64,000 bases of DNA, taken from Diabrotica undecimpunctata (Eukaryota; Arthropoda; Insecta; Coleoptera; Chrysomelidae). Shown piece after piece: positions 35,442 through 44,719 of the stretch. The stretch covers positions 113,624,049 to 113,688,048 of the forward strand of contig NC_092808.1 of the NCBI RefSeq assembly GCF_040954645.1, written 5' to 3'. The position numbers and the translations under genes are program-made. Under the pieces are notes generated by a model. The model did no database searches. It was given only the letters and a program-made list of their open reading frames with translations, and was not told where the DNA came from. Within the stretch, counting starts at the first letter, position 1. Every line of letters begins with the position of its first letter.

Positions 35442-37035
35442 CAAAAGGAACCTAGTATTCTTGAGAAGGGAAGAGAGACAAAATATATCTTCTGTCTCTC
35501 TTTTACTCATTATCTTACATACGTAATGATTTCACCGATTCACTTCCACACAAATTTCCAACGTGGAGCGCGCGTATAGAAATATAACTTCAAAAAATAA
35601 TTGAAGAACGTTAAAATTAATTAATATCATGGCTGCTTTCTCCATAAACGGAAAGCTAGAGGGTTCAAGATATTTCAGATTCAAAGTGCATGCTAACAAT
35701 CATAAGTATTATTTTTTTCAAATATTTTTGAATATTTTTATAAATCTGATTGTACTAGTCTCAGTATTTTCGTTTGTTTTTAATTTTGTGAAAACTTTGA
35801 AAACCGTTTATGAAAGTAGATAGTCTAATCTTTACTATGAAATAACTCGTATGCAGTATCGTTGAGTAGAGAGTAAGTAAAAACATTCGTTTACATTGAA
35901 AATTATTTAAAAAATTGGATTAATTTTGATTGAAGTTATAGAGGAGTAATGTTTTAAAAAAGTGTTTAATATTGAGTACTTACTGTCCTCTGGTATATTC
36001 ATAACTGCTGCTATTACAAAATCATTAAAATTATAAAAATAAAGAAATCACAAATCGTACAAAAAAGTGTAATAAAATCTCAAAATTAAACGAAGCCAAA
36101 ACGTATTAGGAAGTGACAACTTTTAAATTTGTTTGGCTAAGTTACTTGGGGAGGGGATATTGCCAGATGACGTCACATATAACTACCTGCTTTGGGGACA
36201 AGAATCGGTCCGAAATTCTAGTTTTTGAAATTTTGGTTTTGGTCAAGTTTTTATGTAAAATACCACTTTGTGCGACGTACGTTTGGCTCACAGGTTTTGG
36301 TTTAATTTCTATCGTTTGGGATTTAATAAAATCTGCCAAAATATTTACTATAATTTTACCTAATTCTAAATTCTTATTTTAAACATAATATTAATATTTT
36401 GTTTGTGTATTTGTGGGATTAAATAGGTTAACCAATTTGTATAGAATCAAATAGAATGCGTACCTCTAGCAATCAAACATAATTTGAAAGCTATTCGTAG
36501 AAAATCACTCAATAGTTATATTGATTAGCTTTTAATACATCTAAACAATAATTTTAATTTGACGTTGAGGTGAATTTGTTTATCTTTGAATAATGTGTAT
36601 CTAAATTAATCGCCTATTGATACTAGTAGAAAATATTTAAATCAACTAATCTAGACGGTTAAGATAGTGAAAACTACCCCTTCTAAAAAATGAGTACACG
36701 TAAACTCATCACCGATTAGCATAAATCCAGTCGTAGATACTACAAACCCATCTCATAACTAGAGACTGGAAGATATTTCCTATTTACAATTTCCTATTAA
36801 TTCGTTATAATTTACACTTATTTTTATAAAAAAGATTATAAAGTTTAAATTTAAATTTATTTTATTTGAATATTATTATTACTTAATATATTTTCGAAGC
36901 TTCAGCTTTTGTGACAAATAAAACGGTAAAATATACAATGTCTTAAAAATTTTCATTTGAAACATTTGAAACACAAGATAAATAAAAATACAATACAACA
37001 AATTTAAATATTTTTATTGTTACAATAAATAATCA
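35442..37035. other. Unassigned stretch
   Basis: A 64-residue open frame at 35629-35823 starts MAAFSINGKLEGSRYF and continues as a hydrophobic segment; I recognise no family. Nothing else stands out. Confidence 0.35.
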
Positions 37036-37100
37036 TACAGTGTGTAAAAGCGAAATGGAATAAATGGAAAATATACTCAAAACTTATTTCCCGTTTATTG

Positions 37101-37105
<5 letters not shown>

Positions 37106-37191
<86 letters not shown>

Positions 37192-37196
37192 TTATA
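37106..37196. repeat. (TA)n microsatellite inside the MITE
   Basis: About 40 TA units with a few interruptions. Confidence 0.9.
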
Positions 37197-37357
37197 TTGT
37201 AGCGAATTTCGGTAACCACATGATTTTAATTTACTTTATCTTAATTAATCTTAATAAACTTGAAAGCCACAACATTTTTGAATAGACATTGAAAAGACCT
37301 TTCAAACGATACATCACAAGCCTATACTTCCTATTTTAAAAATTGGGTGTTGTACCT

Positions 37358-38257
37358 CAAGGTTAGTAGATATTTAAGTAGGTTGTCTCGTAACTATAGA
37401 CCAATCAAATGCTCGCTTTTTAAAGGCGGGAATACGTCACCCATACGACACTTTTAAAATTGCCATAAGCTTCAATGCTAATATAAGGTTCAAAAACTTA
37501 GGTTTTGCAATATATTTTAGGATTTTCTTGGGTATAGGGATATTAAGTGGTTCTTACATTAGTAATTATATCAATTTTTTTTTCTAAAATCAATAGTCTG
37601 ATGACAAAAAATAGAATTGATTATAGTGATAATATTGTGTGTTTTAAATGGAGATAACAGTTTATTTCGCACAAAAACCCAAAAAAAACAGTAGAAAAAG
37701 TTCAAAAGCAAAAATACTAAATATGTAGGAACTTACTTATTATGTTTTTCCTGGAATTTGCAGCATTTTTATCATATCTAGTGGTAGGCAAAAAAAAACC
37801 AATAGGTAATATAAATAATTTATTATAAGATTAAAATACAAAAAATGATTCGTCCTTCAAGCACAAATCTTCAAGCTATATATACTTATCTCATCTAAAA
37901 AATATATCATTATTATAACGTACAAAACTACATATAATTGTTATGACAAACCTTGATATCACGGCTACGAAAACACACTTCACAAGTGTTTATGTACACA
38001 AATAACTAAATAATAAGTCTCTATAAATAATATTGTCCTTATACCTATACTTAAAAATAAAAACTAAACAATAACTAAACAAATAAACTAACTAATGATA
38101 CTATAGAATAGAGACAACAACAAACGTGAACTTAAACTCAGACGTGCAGACAACTGTCAAATTTGACTTTGTCGTATGAGTGACGTAAGCATTCTGCCTT
38201 CCCCCCGCTTCGCCCACATAGTTACGAGACAACCTAACTTAACATCTACTAACCTTG
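37358..38257. mobile_element. 900-bp MITE with 9-bp target duplication (possible non-autonomous MULE)
   Basis: Terminal inverted repeats of about 40 bases start CAAGGTTAGTAGAT and contain AGGTTGTCTCGTAACTAT. They are flanked by a perfect GTTGTACCT at 37349-37357 and 38258-38266. A 9-base duplication fits the Mutator superfamily, but the ends are unlike the MULE at 24125. No coding region. Confidence 0.88.
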
Positions 38258-38414
38258 GTTGTACCTGTCATTCTAAGGGGGTTGAAGGTAGGCGTTTTTT
38301 TGTCACATTAAAAGATGTCAAGTTATAATTTAAATTTGACGTGTTTCGGAATTTTTTATAAATATGTACAGTAACCTAAATAAAGAATTTATTCCATTTG
38401 GCTTTTACACACTG

Positions 38415-38688
38415 TATATTGATTCATATTTTCTAAAGTAATATTATATCACCTATCTGTTAATATTTGTTTATAGCATAATTGAGGCATATTTAAATTT
38501 TGCTATCAGAGACGGATCCAAAATAATATTTTCATCTTTAATTTTTACTCCAATTTCCCCATTCTTATTTAATATTTTCTGTTTAACTAAATCAATAATG
38601 GAAATACAATACAATACAAAGAAATATATTTTGAGCCCCTAATTTTTTAATTAAACTTTCAATGATATCGAAATTCATTTTATATATT
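38415..38688. other. Short unassigned spacer
   Basis: Nothing recognised. Confidence 0.35.
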
Positions 38689-38744
38689 TTGATCAAATAA
38701 AAGGCATATATCGAGCACAGTTTAATTTAATCTTGCCCAAGTAC

Positions 38745-38768
38745 TTTCGATCCCTAGATTATCTTCAG
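38745..38768 (-). other. CTGAAGA/stem/GAAA motif, copy 1
   Basis: Minus-strand order: CTGAAGA, one spacer base, AATC, loop, GATC, GAAA. It mirrors copy 2 in the palindrome; here the stem has one mispair. Confidence 0.5.
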
Positions 38769-39045
38769 GGGCATTTCGTCAATTGCGGCCTATCCGACAA
38801 GAATAAAATGTCATAAACATAATTGTACAACACACTACACTACACAATGACAAACAAACACTTTAAAATTATTGAAAAATAGCTACATTGCGTACAGAAG
38901 CCGGAGACAGACTTCTGTACGCAATGTAGCTATTTTTCAATAATTTTAAAGTGTTTGTTTGTCCTTGTGTAGTGTAGTGTGTTGTAAAATTATATGTTTA
39001 TGACATTTTATTCTTGTCGGATAGGCCGCAATTGACGAAATGCCC

Positions 39046-39069
39046 CTGAAGATGATCTAGGGATCGAAA
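39046..39069 (+). other. CTGAAGA/stem/GAAA motif, copy 2
   Basis: CTGAAGA at 39046, one T, GATC stem, TAGG loop, GATC, then GAAA at 39066-39069. Confidence 0.55.
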
Positions 39070-39125
39070 GTACTTGGGCAAGATTAAATTAAACTGTGCT
39101 CGATATATGCCTTTTATTTGATCAA

Positions 39126-39640
39126 CGTTCATTTATCCGAGCATTCAACCTTATATCTATTTTATATATGGTAAAACTACCTATTAACGGCCTATACAAA
39201 TTCGTGATGTAAATCCGGCCTATTAAAAAAATTGAAATTCTTTTGTAAATACGTTTAAGTTGGTTAAACTTAGTACTACGGCGCGTGTGTACCCTAGCGA
39301 GAAATTTATTAGGGCATTTTTTATATGTATAGATGGTGGGGTGACATGTTCTAGCTTTTGTTTTAGTCAGTTCGATTTAATCAAGAGACGCAATCACTTC
39401 GAGAGCTGCCGTCATTCCTTAGTGTTTCATGTAAGCATTGAGATACTCATTGGTTACAATATTTGCTTGCAAATTATTACAGAAAACATCTTTCACCTTT
39501 ACTTCACTTTACATGCAGTAGTTTGTTCGTTAGAAATGGTTAATAGTTGAATTGTTTATAAAACACTTTAGTTTTTGGGCCAAAACAAAGTAGAATTTAA
39601 AAAAAGGTTAGGTTGGTATTAGGGCAAAATTTTAGTGGCT
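39126..39640. other. Unassigned stretch
   Basis: A 96-residue open frame at 39260-39550 has no recognisable family and no supporting context. Confidence 0.35.
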
Positions 39641-39647
39641 AATCGAA

Positions 39648-40735
39648 CGTCTATTTTATAGACTACAATAAAGCATTTGATAAAGTAAAACATGACCGAC
39701 TCATGAAAATTCTAAAAAACAAAACCTAGATAAAAGAGATTTACGGCTAATAACAAACCTTTATTACAATCAGCGAGCAATAGTACGAATTGAAAAAGAG
39801 ACATCTGAAGAAATGGAAATAAAAGAGGAGTCAGGCAAGGCTGCATACTATCACCTCTATTATTTAACGCTTATTCTGAAGGGTAATTCGAGAAACTGTG
39901 AAAGATAAAACAGTCGGCATAAGCGTAAATGAAGTCTTAGTTAACAACATCAGATATGCAGATGATACAGTAATAATAGCCGATAGTTTACAAGACCTGG
40001 AACGATTCATAAGTAAAATAGTAATGTGTAGTAGGGAGTACGGACTCTCGCTCAATATCAAAAAGACGAAGTTTATGATTTTTTTTTAAAAACAACCATA
40101 ATACTAACGAAATCTTAATAATAGAGGGCCAGCAGATTGAAAGAGTAAAAAAGTACACTTACCTAGGAACACTTATAATAGAAAATAATGACTACACTGC
40201 AGAAATCAAAGTCAGAATCGAAAAAGCACGTTCTAATTTTATGAAAACGAAAAACGTCCTATGTGGCAAAGATTTAACATTAGTTCTTAAAGTACGCCTA
40301 ACAAAATGTTACGTATACAGTATACTATACTATGGAGTGGAATCATGGACGTTAAATCTAGACACAATGAGACGACTTAACGCCTTTGAAATGTGGACCT
40401 ATAGAAGAATTATGAGGGTTTCCTGGGTAGATAGAGTTACGAACAATGAAGTACTGAGAAGAATAGGTAAAGAGAAGGAAGTTGAACTTACAATTAAAGA
40501 AAGACAGCTACAGTATCTCGGAAATGTGATACGGGGCGAGAAGTATGGCATCCTGCGACTCATAATGCAAGGAAAGATAGATAGCAGAAGAAGCATCGGA
40601 AGAAGATAAATTTTATGGCTTCAGAACCCGAGAAAATGGTTTGAATGCAGCTCAAAACTATTTAGAGCTACTGCCTCAGAAATTAAAATAGCTATGATGA
40701 TTGCCAACCTCCGTAGATGGCACCTGAAGAAGAAG
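39648..40735 (+). mobile_element. 5'-truncated RTE-like LINE
   Basis: Protein similarity begins right after AATCGAA at 39641-39647. The element ends in a GAAGAAGAAG tail followed by AATCGAA at 40736-40742, a plausible 7-bp target duplication. The reading covers the RT from motif 3 to the C terminus. Confidence 0.8.
39648..40735 (+). pseudogene. RTE-like reverse transcriptase, C-terminal half
   Basis: In order: VYFIDYNKAFDKVKHDRLMK (motif 3), a motif resembling RQGCILSPLLFNAYSEG with one frame break, and the catalytic NNIRYADDTVIIADS at about 39940-39990. Then come YGLSLNIKKTKFMI, TYLGTLI, and the thumb/C-terminal block in 40241-40609 (YYGVESWTLNLD, FEMWTYRRIMRVSW, RQLQYLGNVIRGEKYG). A stop follows SIGRR, and similarity continues to ANLRRWHLKK. 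A few frameshifts, one in the poly-T run near 40081-40087, make it non-functional, but the YADD is intact. Confidence 0.85.
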
Positions 40736-40742
40736 AATCGAA

Positions 40743-41083
40743 TTCCAACACAATGTTGGTTTTTTTTTTCAATTCAGTTTTTTGTTGTTTAATATCAAAG
40801 ATTATAAAAACAAAGTAATATTATTAAAAAAAATTACCAAAAACATATTATCAAATTCCGTCCCATATTTTTTTTCTATAAAAGCAAAAAAGGAAGTTTC
40901 GAAATATGAAAGTCAGGTAGTTATTTCTAATGACAGAAAATTGAAAAAAATCTCTAATTTGTTCCCAAAAAAATTACTTAACCGTAACTTACTTAAGTTA
41001 GAATATACAGTCTGACAATTTATTAGTTACAAGCAATCTCCAAAAAAAGACTCAATTATTCACATTTGATTTTTTTCTAGAAT
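40743..41083. other. Unassigned stretch upstream of pogo
   Basis: A lysine-rich 77-residue open frame (40782-41015) has no recognised family. The stretch may be the pogo 5' region. Confidence 0.35.
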
Positions 41084-41560
41084 CATGGTTAGAACTAAAA
41101 AGCCTGAGACAATGAAATGAAAAAAATATTCACAAGAGCTACTGAGTCGGGCCCTAAATAACATAAAAAGTGGCAAGCCTGCCTATAATGCATCCAAGAT
41201 GCATGGTATACCAAAAAGTACATTGAAAGATGTGAATGCAAAAATATGTGCACTAAAATATTGGAAGATCACCAGTTTTAACTAGTGATAAGAAAAAACT
41301 AATCGTAAAATGGATATTTTTTTGGCTGTCGCTGGTTTTCCCGTGATCCGCTATCAGTTTATTAACAGCGCAGCAGTGCTCATTAAAAATCTAAAGAGAG
41401 TCAATCCATTTAAGAGTAGAATTTCTAGAAATAGATGGCACCTAGATTTCCTAACCCAGCATTAGGGAGTAAGACCTCGTGTATCGTCAAATCTGACAGC
41501 TAGCCGTTCCTTCGTTACAAAGGAAAGGATAAGACATTGGTTCAAAAAAGTATATGATTG

Positions 41561-41717
41561 ACGAATCATTAACTAATAATTCTTGTACCGGCATCATTTA
41601 ATTTACTTTGTACCGTTTGACCTGAAGATGCTTTGCAAAGTGTAGAAAGCGAAACCGGTCGTTTTGGTAGTAAAATTAAATCGATTGTGAGTAAGTCTTA
41701 TTTTATTTGTTTTACCT
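41561..41717 (+). mobile_element. 157-bp retroposon with 12-bp target duplication
   Basis: The insert in the pogo gene is flanked by perfect AAGTATATGATT at 41549-41560 and 41718-41729. Pogo coding continues on both sides. The insert is non-coding, is A/T-rich at its right end and carries the CTGAAGA/stem/GAAA motif in its middle followed by CCGGTCG. A long exact duplication implies reverse transcription. It may be a solo Penelope-like terminal repeat or a ribozyme-bearing short retroelement. Confidence 0.85.
41622..41654 (+). other. CTGAAGA/stem/GAAA motif, copy 3
   Basis: CTGAAGA, one T, GCTTT stem, 11-base loop, AAAGC, then GAAA at 41651-41654. Confidence 0.6.
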
Positions 41718-41853
41718 AAGTATATGATTATTTCATTTAAAATGGCATCACAAATGTGTTGAAAGATTCAAGCCGAATATTTAACTATGACAAGACAGCC
41801 CTTTTCATGGTTCCACAAGACGAACAAGTAGTAGTTAAAAAAGAGTATAAAAC

Positions 41854-43398
41854 CACAGCCACCTAAAGCTTACAAGCCGTGAAGTGAGAAAATTGGCAAC
41901 GTTGGAGGTAGTCCGATAGCCCTGTGTTTACTTGGAGAGATTATGCTAATTTTGTTTGTATTTCTTGTATTATTGGTAAATTATTCGATTAAAAAAAAGG
42001 TATGTTTTTTACGTATATTGTAATAATTGTATGAAGCATTTAGATATATATTATTTAGACAAATAATAAGTACAAACTGTTAAACTCACAAATTCAGACA
42101 CTGCTTTAGTAATTACAAACCCCAAGTCGATGTTAATTTATTGGTACAGGGAGTAGAAATATGATATTCTAACATATTTTTTTAATTACAGATGCCGAGA
42201 CACTGCAGTGTACCAAATTGCAAATCAAATTATGCAACTACTTTAAAGTATGAAAAGGCCCAAAGTACATTCTCTTTTCCCAAAAACGATCACCTTCGTA
42301 CTCAGTGGGTTAGATCTATTAACCGTGAAGATTTCACAGTAACTTCTAGTTCGGTAGTATGTAACAAACATTTTGATGCAACGGATATTATTGAAAGTGA
42401 GTCATTCATTGATAAAAATGGTACGGTTCTTCAACGAAATTTGGTTTTTCCCAAGTTGAAAGAGAATGCGATACCAAGAATTTTTGAAAACCAACCGTCA
42501 TATTTATCTAACCCAAAACCACCAACAAGAAAAAATCCTGAAACTAGACGAGCAGAAATAAGTCTCTGGGAAGAAAATAATATAAAAGAACTCGAAAACA
42601 AAGACCTTATCGTGGATTTCAAGAAATTTTTACAAAGTGTTAGTGAGAGGGTTGAGTTAAAAAACTGGCAAATAAAAGTTGTAGAAGAAAGGATTTGTTT
42701 TTATTTATTAAATATTGACAATCAGTGCAGTGATGAGTGTATAAATGTTATTTCAAACATTAACATTAGGAAGGAATTACTTGTATCTGTTTATGTGAAG
42801 GACATAAACAGATGTTTGTGGAACAGCTGTTAGAGAACTATATTTTAAAATTTCTGTGATTTTCTCCAATACTTTGTTAAATAACTTCACAAAAAACAAG
42901 AATAATGAAATTATGACAAAGAAACTAACTAAAAGTTTATCTAAAAAGCGCAAGCTTTCAACTTTAAAAAAATAAATACCTGGAATTTCAATAACATTTT
43001 TTTAAGCCACTCTTAATAAATATAATATTCGCTCAAGGGATACTAGAATTCAATAAACTGCAAGTTGTTTACAAAAATATTAAAAGATTATTTTCTTTTT
43101 TTTTTTAACATAAATTATGTAAATAATGTAAGCTGAATGCACTTGTATTACTTTTAAATTCTATTAATATTACACCTCATTGTATTCAATGTTTTGCAGT
43201 TTTAATAGATGTGATATATATGTACCTTATCAGACTATTTTGTACGATTTTTTTACTTAATTCTAACTTTATAGCGAATATTATGATGTTCCTCTTTTAT
43301 TTATTATTTTGTTGGGCTCTTTACCGTCGGACTACTTCTAATAGCTGATGCGGCGTTGCCATTTTTATTTCACGGCTTGTAAGCTTTAGGTGGCTGTG
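41854..43398 (+). mobile_element. P-element-like transposon encoding only a THAP protein
   Basis: A 30-base terminal inverted repeat, starting CACAGCCACCTAAAGCTTAC, is perfect at 41854-41883 and 43369-43398. It is flanked by ATAAAAC at 41847-41853 and 43399-43405. Removing the element and one duplication restores the pogo frame. ATGGCAACG-like subterminal blocks are also inverted. The only gene is a 213-residue THAP protein; no RNase H-like P transposase catalytic domain fits in the 1545 bases. P elements usually give 8-bp duplications, so the 7-bp match leaves the superfamily call provisional. Confidence 0.8.
42192..42833 (+). CDS. THAP-domain protein, 213 residues (transposon-encoded)
   Basis: The start MPRHCSVPNCKSNY lies directly after TTTTTTTAATTACAG, a good splice acceptor, so an upstream leader exon is likely. 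Residues 1-90 form a complete THAP zinc finger: C5 and C10 of CSVPNC, the conserved W in QWVRSINR, VCNKHF supplying the last Cys and His, and an AVPTIF-like box as AIPRIF. The remainder (about 120 residues) has a coiled-coil-like stretch around VDFKKFLQSVSERVELK and no catalytic residues. THAP domains bind the ends of P elements. A protein with only this part is comparable to internally deleted P-element repressors. The uninterrupted frame next to a ruined pogo gene suggests recent arrival or selection. Confidence 0.85.
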   Translation: MPRHCSVPNCKSNYATTLKYEKAQSTFSFPKNDHLRTQWVRSINREDFTVTSSSVVCNKHFDATDIIESESFIDKNGTVLQRNLVFPKLKENAIPRIFENQPSYLSNPKPPTRKNPETRRAEISLWEENNIKELENKDLIVDFKKFLQSVSERVELKNWQIKVVEERICFYLLNIDNQCSDECINVISNINIRKELLVSVYVKDINRCLWNSC

Positions 43399-44719
43399 AT
43401 AAAACTGTATATAACAGAACTGTTAACGATGAAAAAGAATGTCTGACCTTATTAGCAACAACATGCGCTAGTGGAGATATCCCCCCACCAATGGTTTTGT
43501 TTCCCTATACAAAGTTTCAAAAACATTTAGTTTTAACTATGCCAATAGGTTGGGGTATCGGATACAATGAAAGTAGATGGATGAATACAGAAACGTTTTA
43601 TGAGTATATCGCGTAAGCGACCTGTTATGTTGTTTTTAGATGAACATGTTAGCCATATATCTCTGTGATTAGGCGAGTTTTGATGTAAAAATGGAATGAT
43701 TTTATTAGCACTGGTTCCAAATTCCATACATATCATGCAGCTGCTTGATTTTGCTATATTCCAATCTGTCAAAGCTACATGGCGCAAAATAGTTCATGAT
43801 TTCTGAACCTGTTTTGAAAATCAGTCTTCCATAAATTCGGTTAAATCCTATTTTGTCACTCTTCCAAAATTTCCAACGCCCTTTAAAAATGCATTTTATT
43901 TACCCATAAAAATATCTCAAACTTACAAAAAAAGGCTACAAAAAAAACACCTTTAATAACGATTGCTGATGATTTCATGGAGTACTAGAGAAGAGCAGTT
44001 CCTAAAAAAATTTGAAAAGCACCTAACATCACAAAGGAAAATGCAGAATCTGATGGCAAGATACAGAAAAAATTAAAATTTCGAAAGCTGTCAAATTAAA
44101 CCTAAACATTGAGAATAAAGACAAACAAAGAAGAGAGATAGATGGAGCAAATAAAAAAGAAAATGAAATTTTAAACAAAAATGTTAAATCTGGCAAAAAA
44201 AGGTGAAAGAACTAGAAAGCCGAAAGCTATCAATTTTATGGACTGAGAGGTGGGAGATTACGAACTAGGTGACTACGTCATTGTAGTTTACTAGGAGAAA
44301 CTTTTTCCAGAGGAGGAGAAGAAATAACAGAACATACATTTAAAATCAAACTATAAAAAAATAAGATATCATTGGAGACGGCCAGAGACAGATTATATTA
44401 TTTAGTATGATCCAGAAGAAATTGTTTGTTTAATTGCAGTGCCTCATTACATTAATAAAAGGGGTCTTTTTTCTGTAACTGAGATAAATAATTTGTAGAT
44501 CTTTCATAGCACTTTGGCAATGAAAAAAAAATGTTGCTAAGTAATTTATTTTGAAGGGTATAATACTGTCCTTGTTACTATCAAATCTTGAAAATTATCT
44601 AAAAGTTAAACACATTCAAGCCAAATGCAAAGTTGTTCTCACGAAAAAACAAAAAACATCTTGGATCAATCTTGACAAGGTCGCTCCAGCATACGTTCAA
44701 AACCAATTAAAATACGTAA

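Larger units (their letters stand above)
37038..38414. mobile_element. TA-flanked MITE (mariner-type ends), host of a second MITE
   Basis: Terminal inverted repeats beginning CAGTGTGTAAAAGC and running for about 26 bases with one mismatch lie at 37038-37063 and 38389-38414. TA dinucleotides flank both sides (37036-37037, 38415-38416), as in Tc1/mariner. Removing the 900-bp insertion and one 9-bp duplication leaves an original element of roughly 468 bases, including a (TA)n tract. Confidence 0.75.
38689..39125. repeat. 437-bp near-perfect palindrome (fold-back element)
   Basis: Arms of about 212 bases (38689-38900 and 38912-39125) flank an 11-base loop and differ at only a few positions, for example at 38761 and in the ATAATTGTAC region. 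Each arm carries the CTGAAGA, hairpin, GAAA motif. No target duplication was found immediately outside. It may be a head-to-head pair of Penelope-like terminal repeats. Confidence 0.9.
41084..44497 (+). mobile_element. pogo/Tigger-like transposon relic with two insertions
   Basis: The coding region runs from MVRTKKPET at 41084 to a C terminus near 44497. It is interrupted by a 157-bp retroposon (41561-41717) and a P-element-like transposon (41854-43398). Terminal repeats were not identified, so the true limits are wider. Confidence 0.85.
41084..44497 (+). pseudogene. pogo-like transposase pseudogene
   Basis: N terminus: a psq-type helix-turn-helix (ALNNIKSGKPAYNASKMHG, then IPKSTLKDVN). It is followed by a CENPB-type domain (AVAGFPVIRYQFINSA, VNPFKSRISR, VRPRVSSNL, ERIRHWFKKVYD). 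After the 157-bp insert, SRIFNYDKTALFMVPQDE marks the start of the DDE domain. The frame resumes exactly after the P-like insertion with VNDEKECLTLLATTCASG and GWGIGYNESRWMNTETFYEY. The second acid is in VMLFLDEHVSHISL near 43630 and the third in a QLLDFAIFQSVK block near 43740. C-terminal blocks near 44230-44480 include a GDYVIVVY stretch and INKRGLFSVTEIN. Numerous stops and frameshifts mark a dead copy. Confidence 0.85.

Noticed and set aside
39260..39550. 96-residue open frame
   Set aside because: No family resemblance, unusual composition and no context; probably chance.
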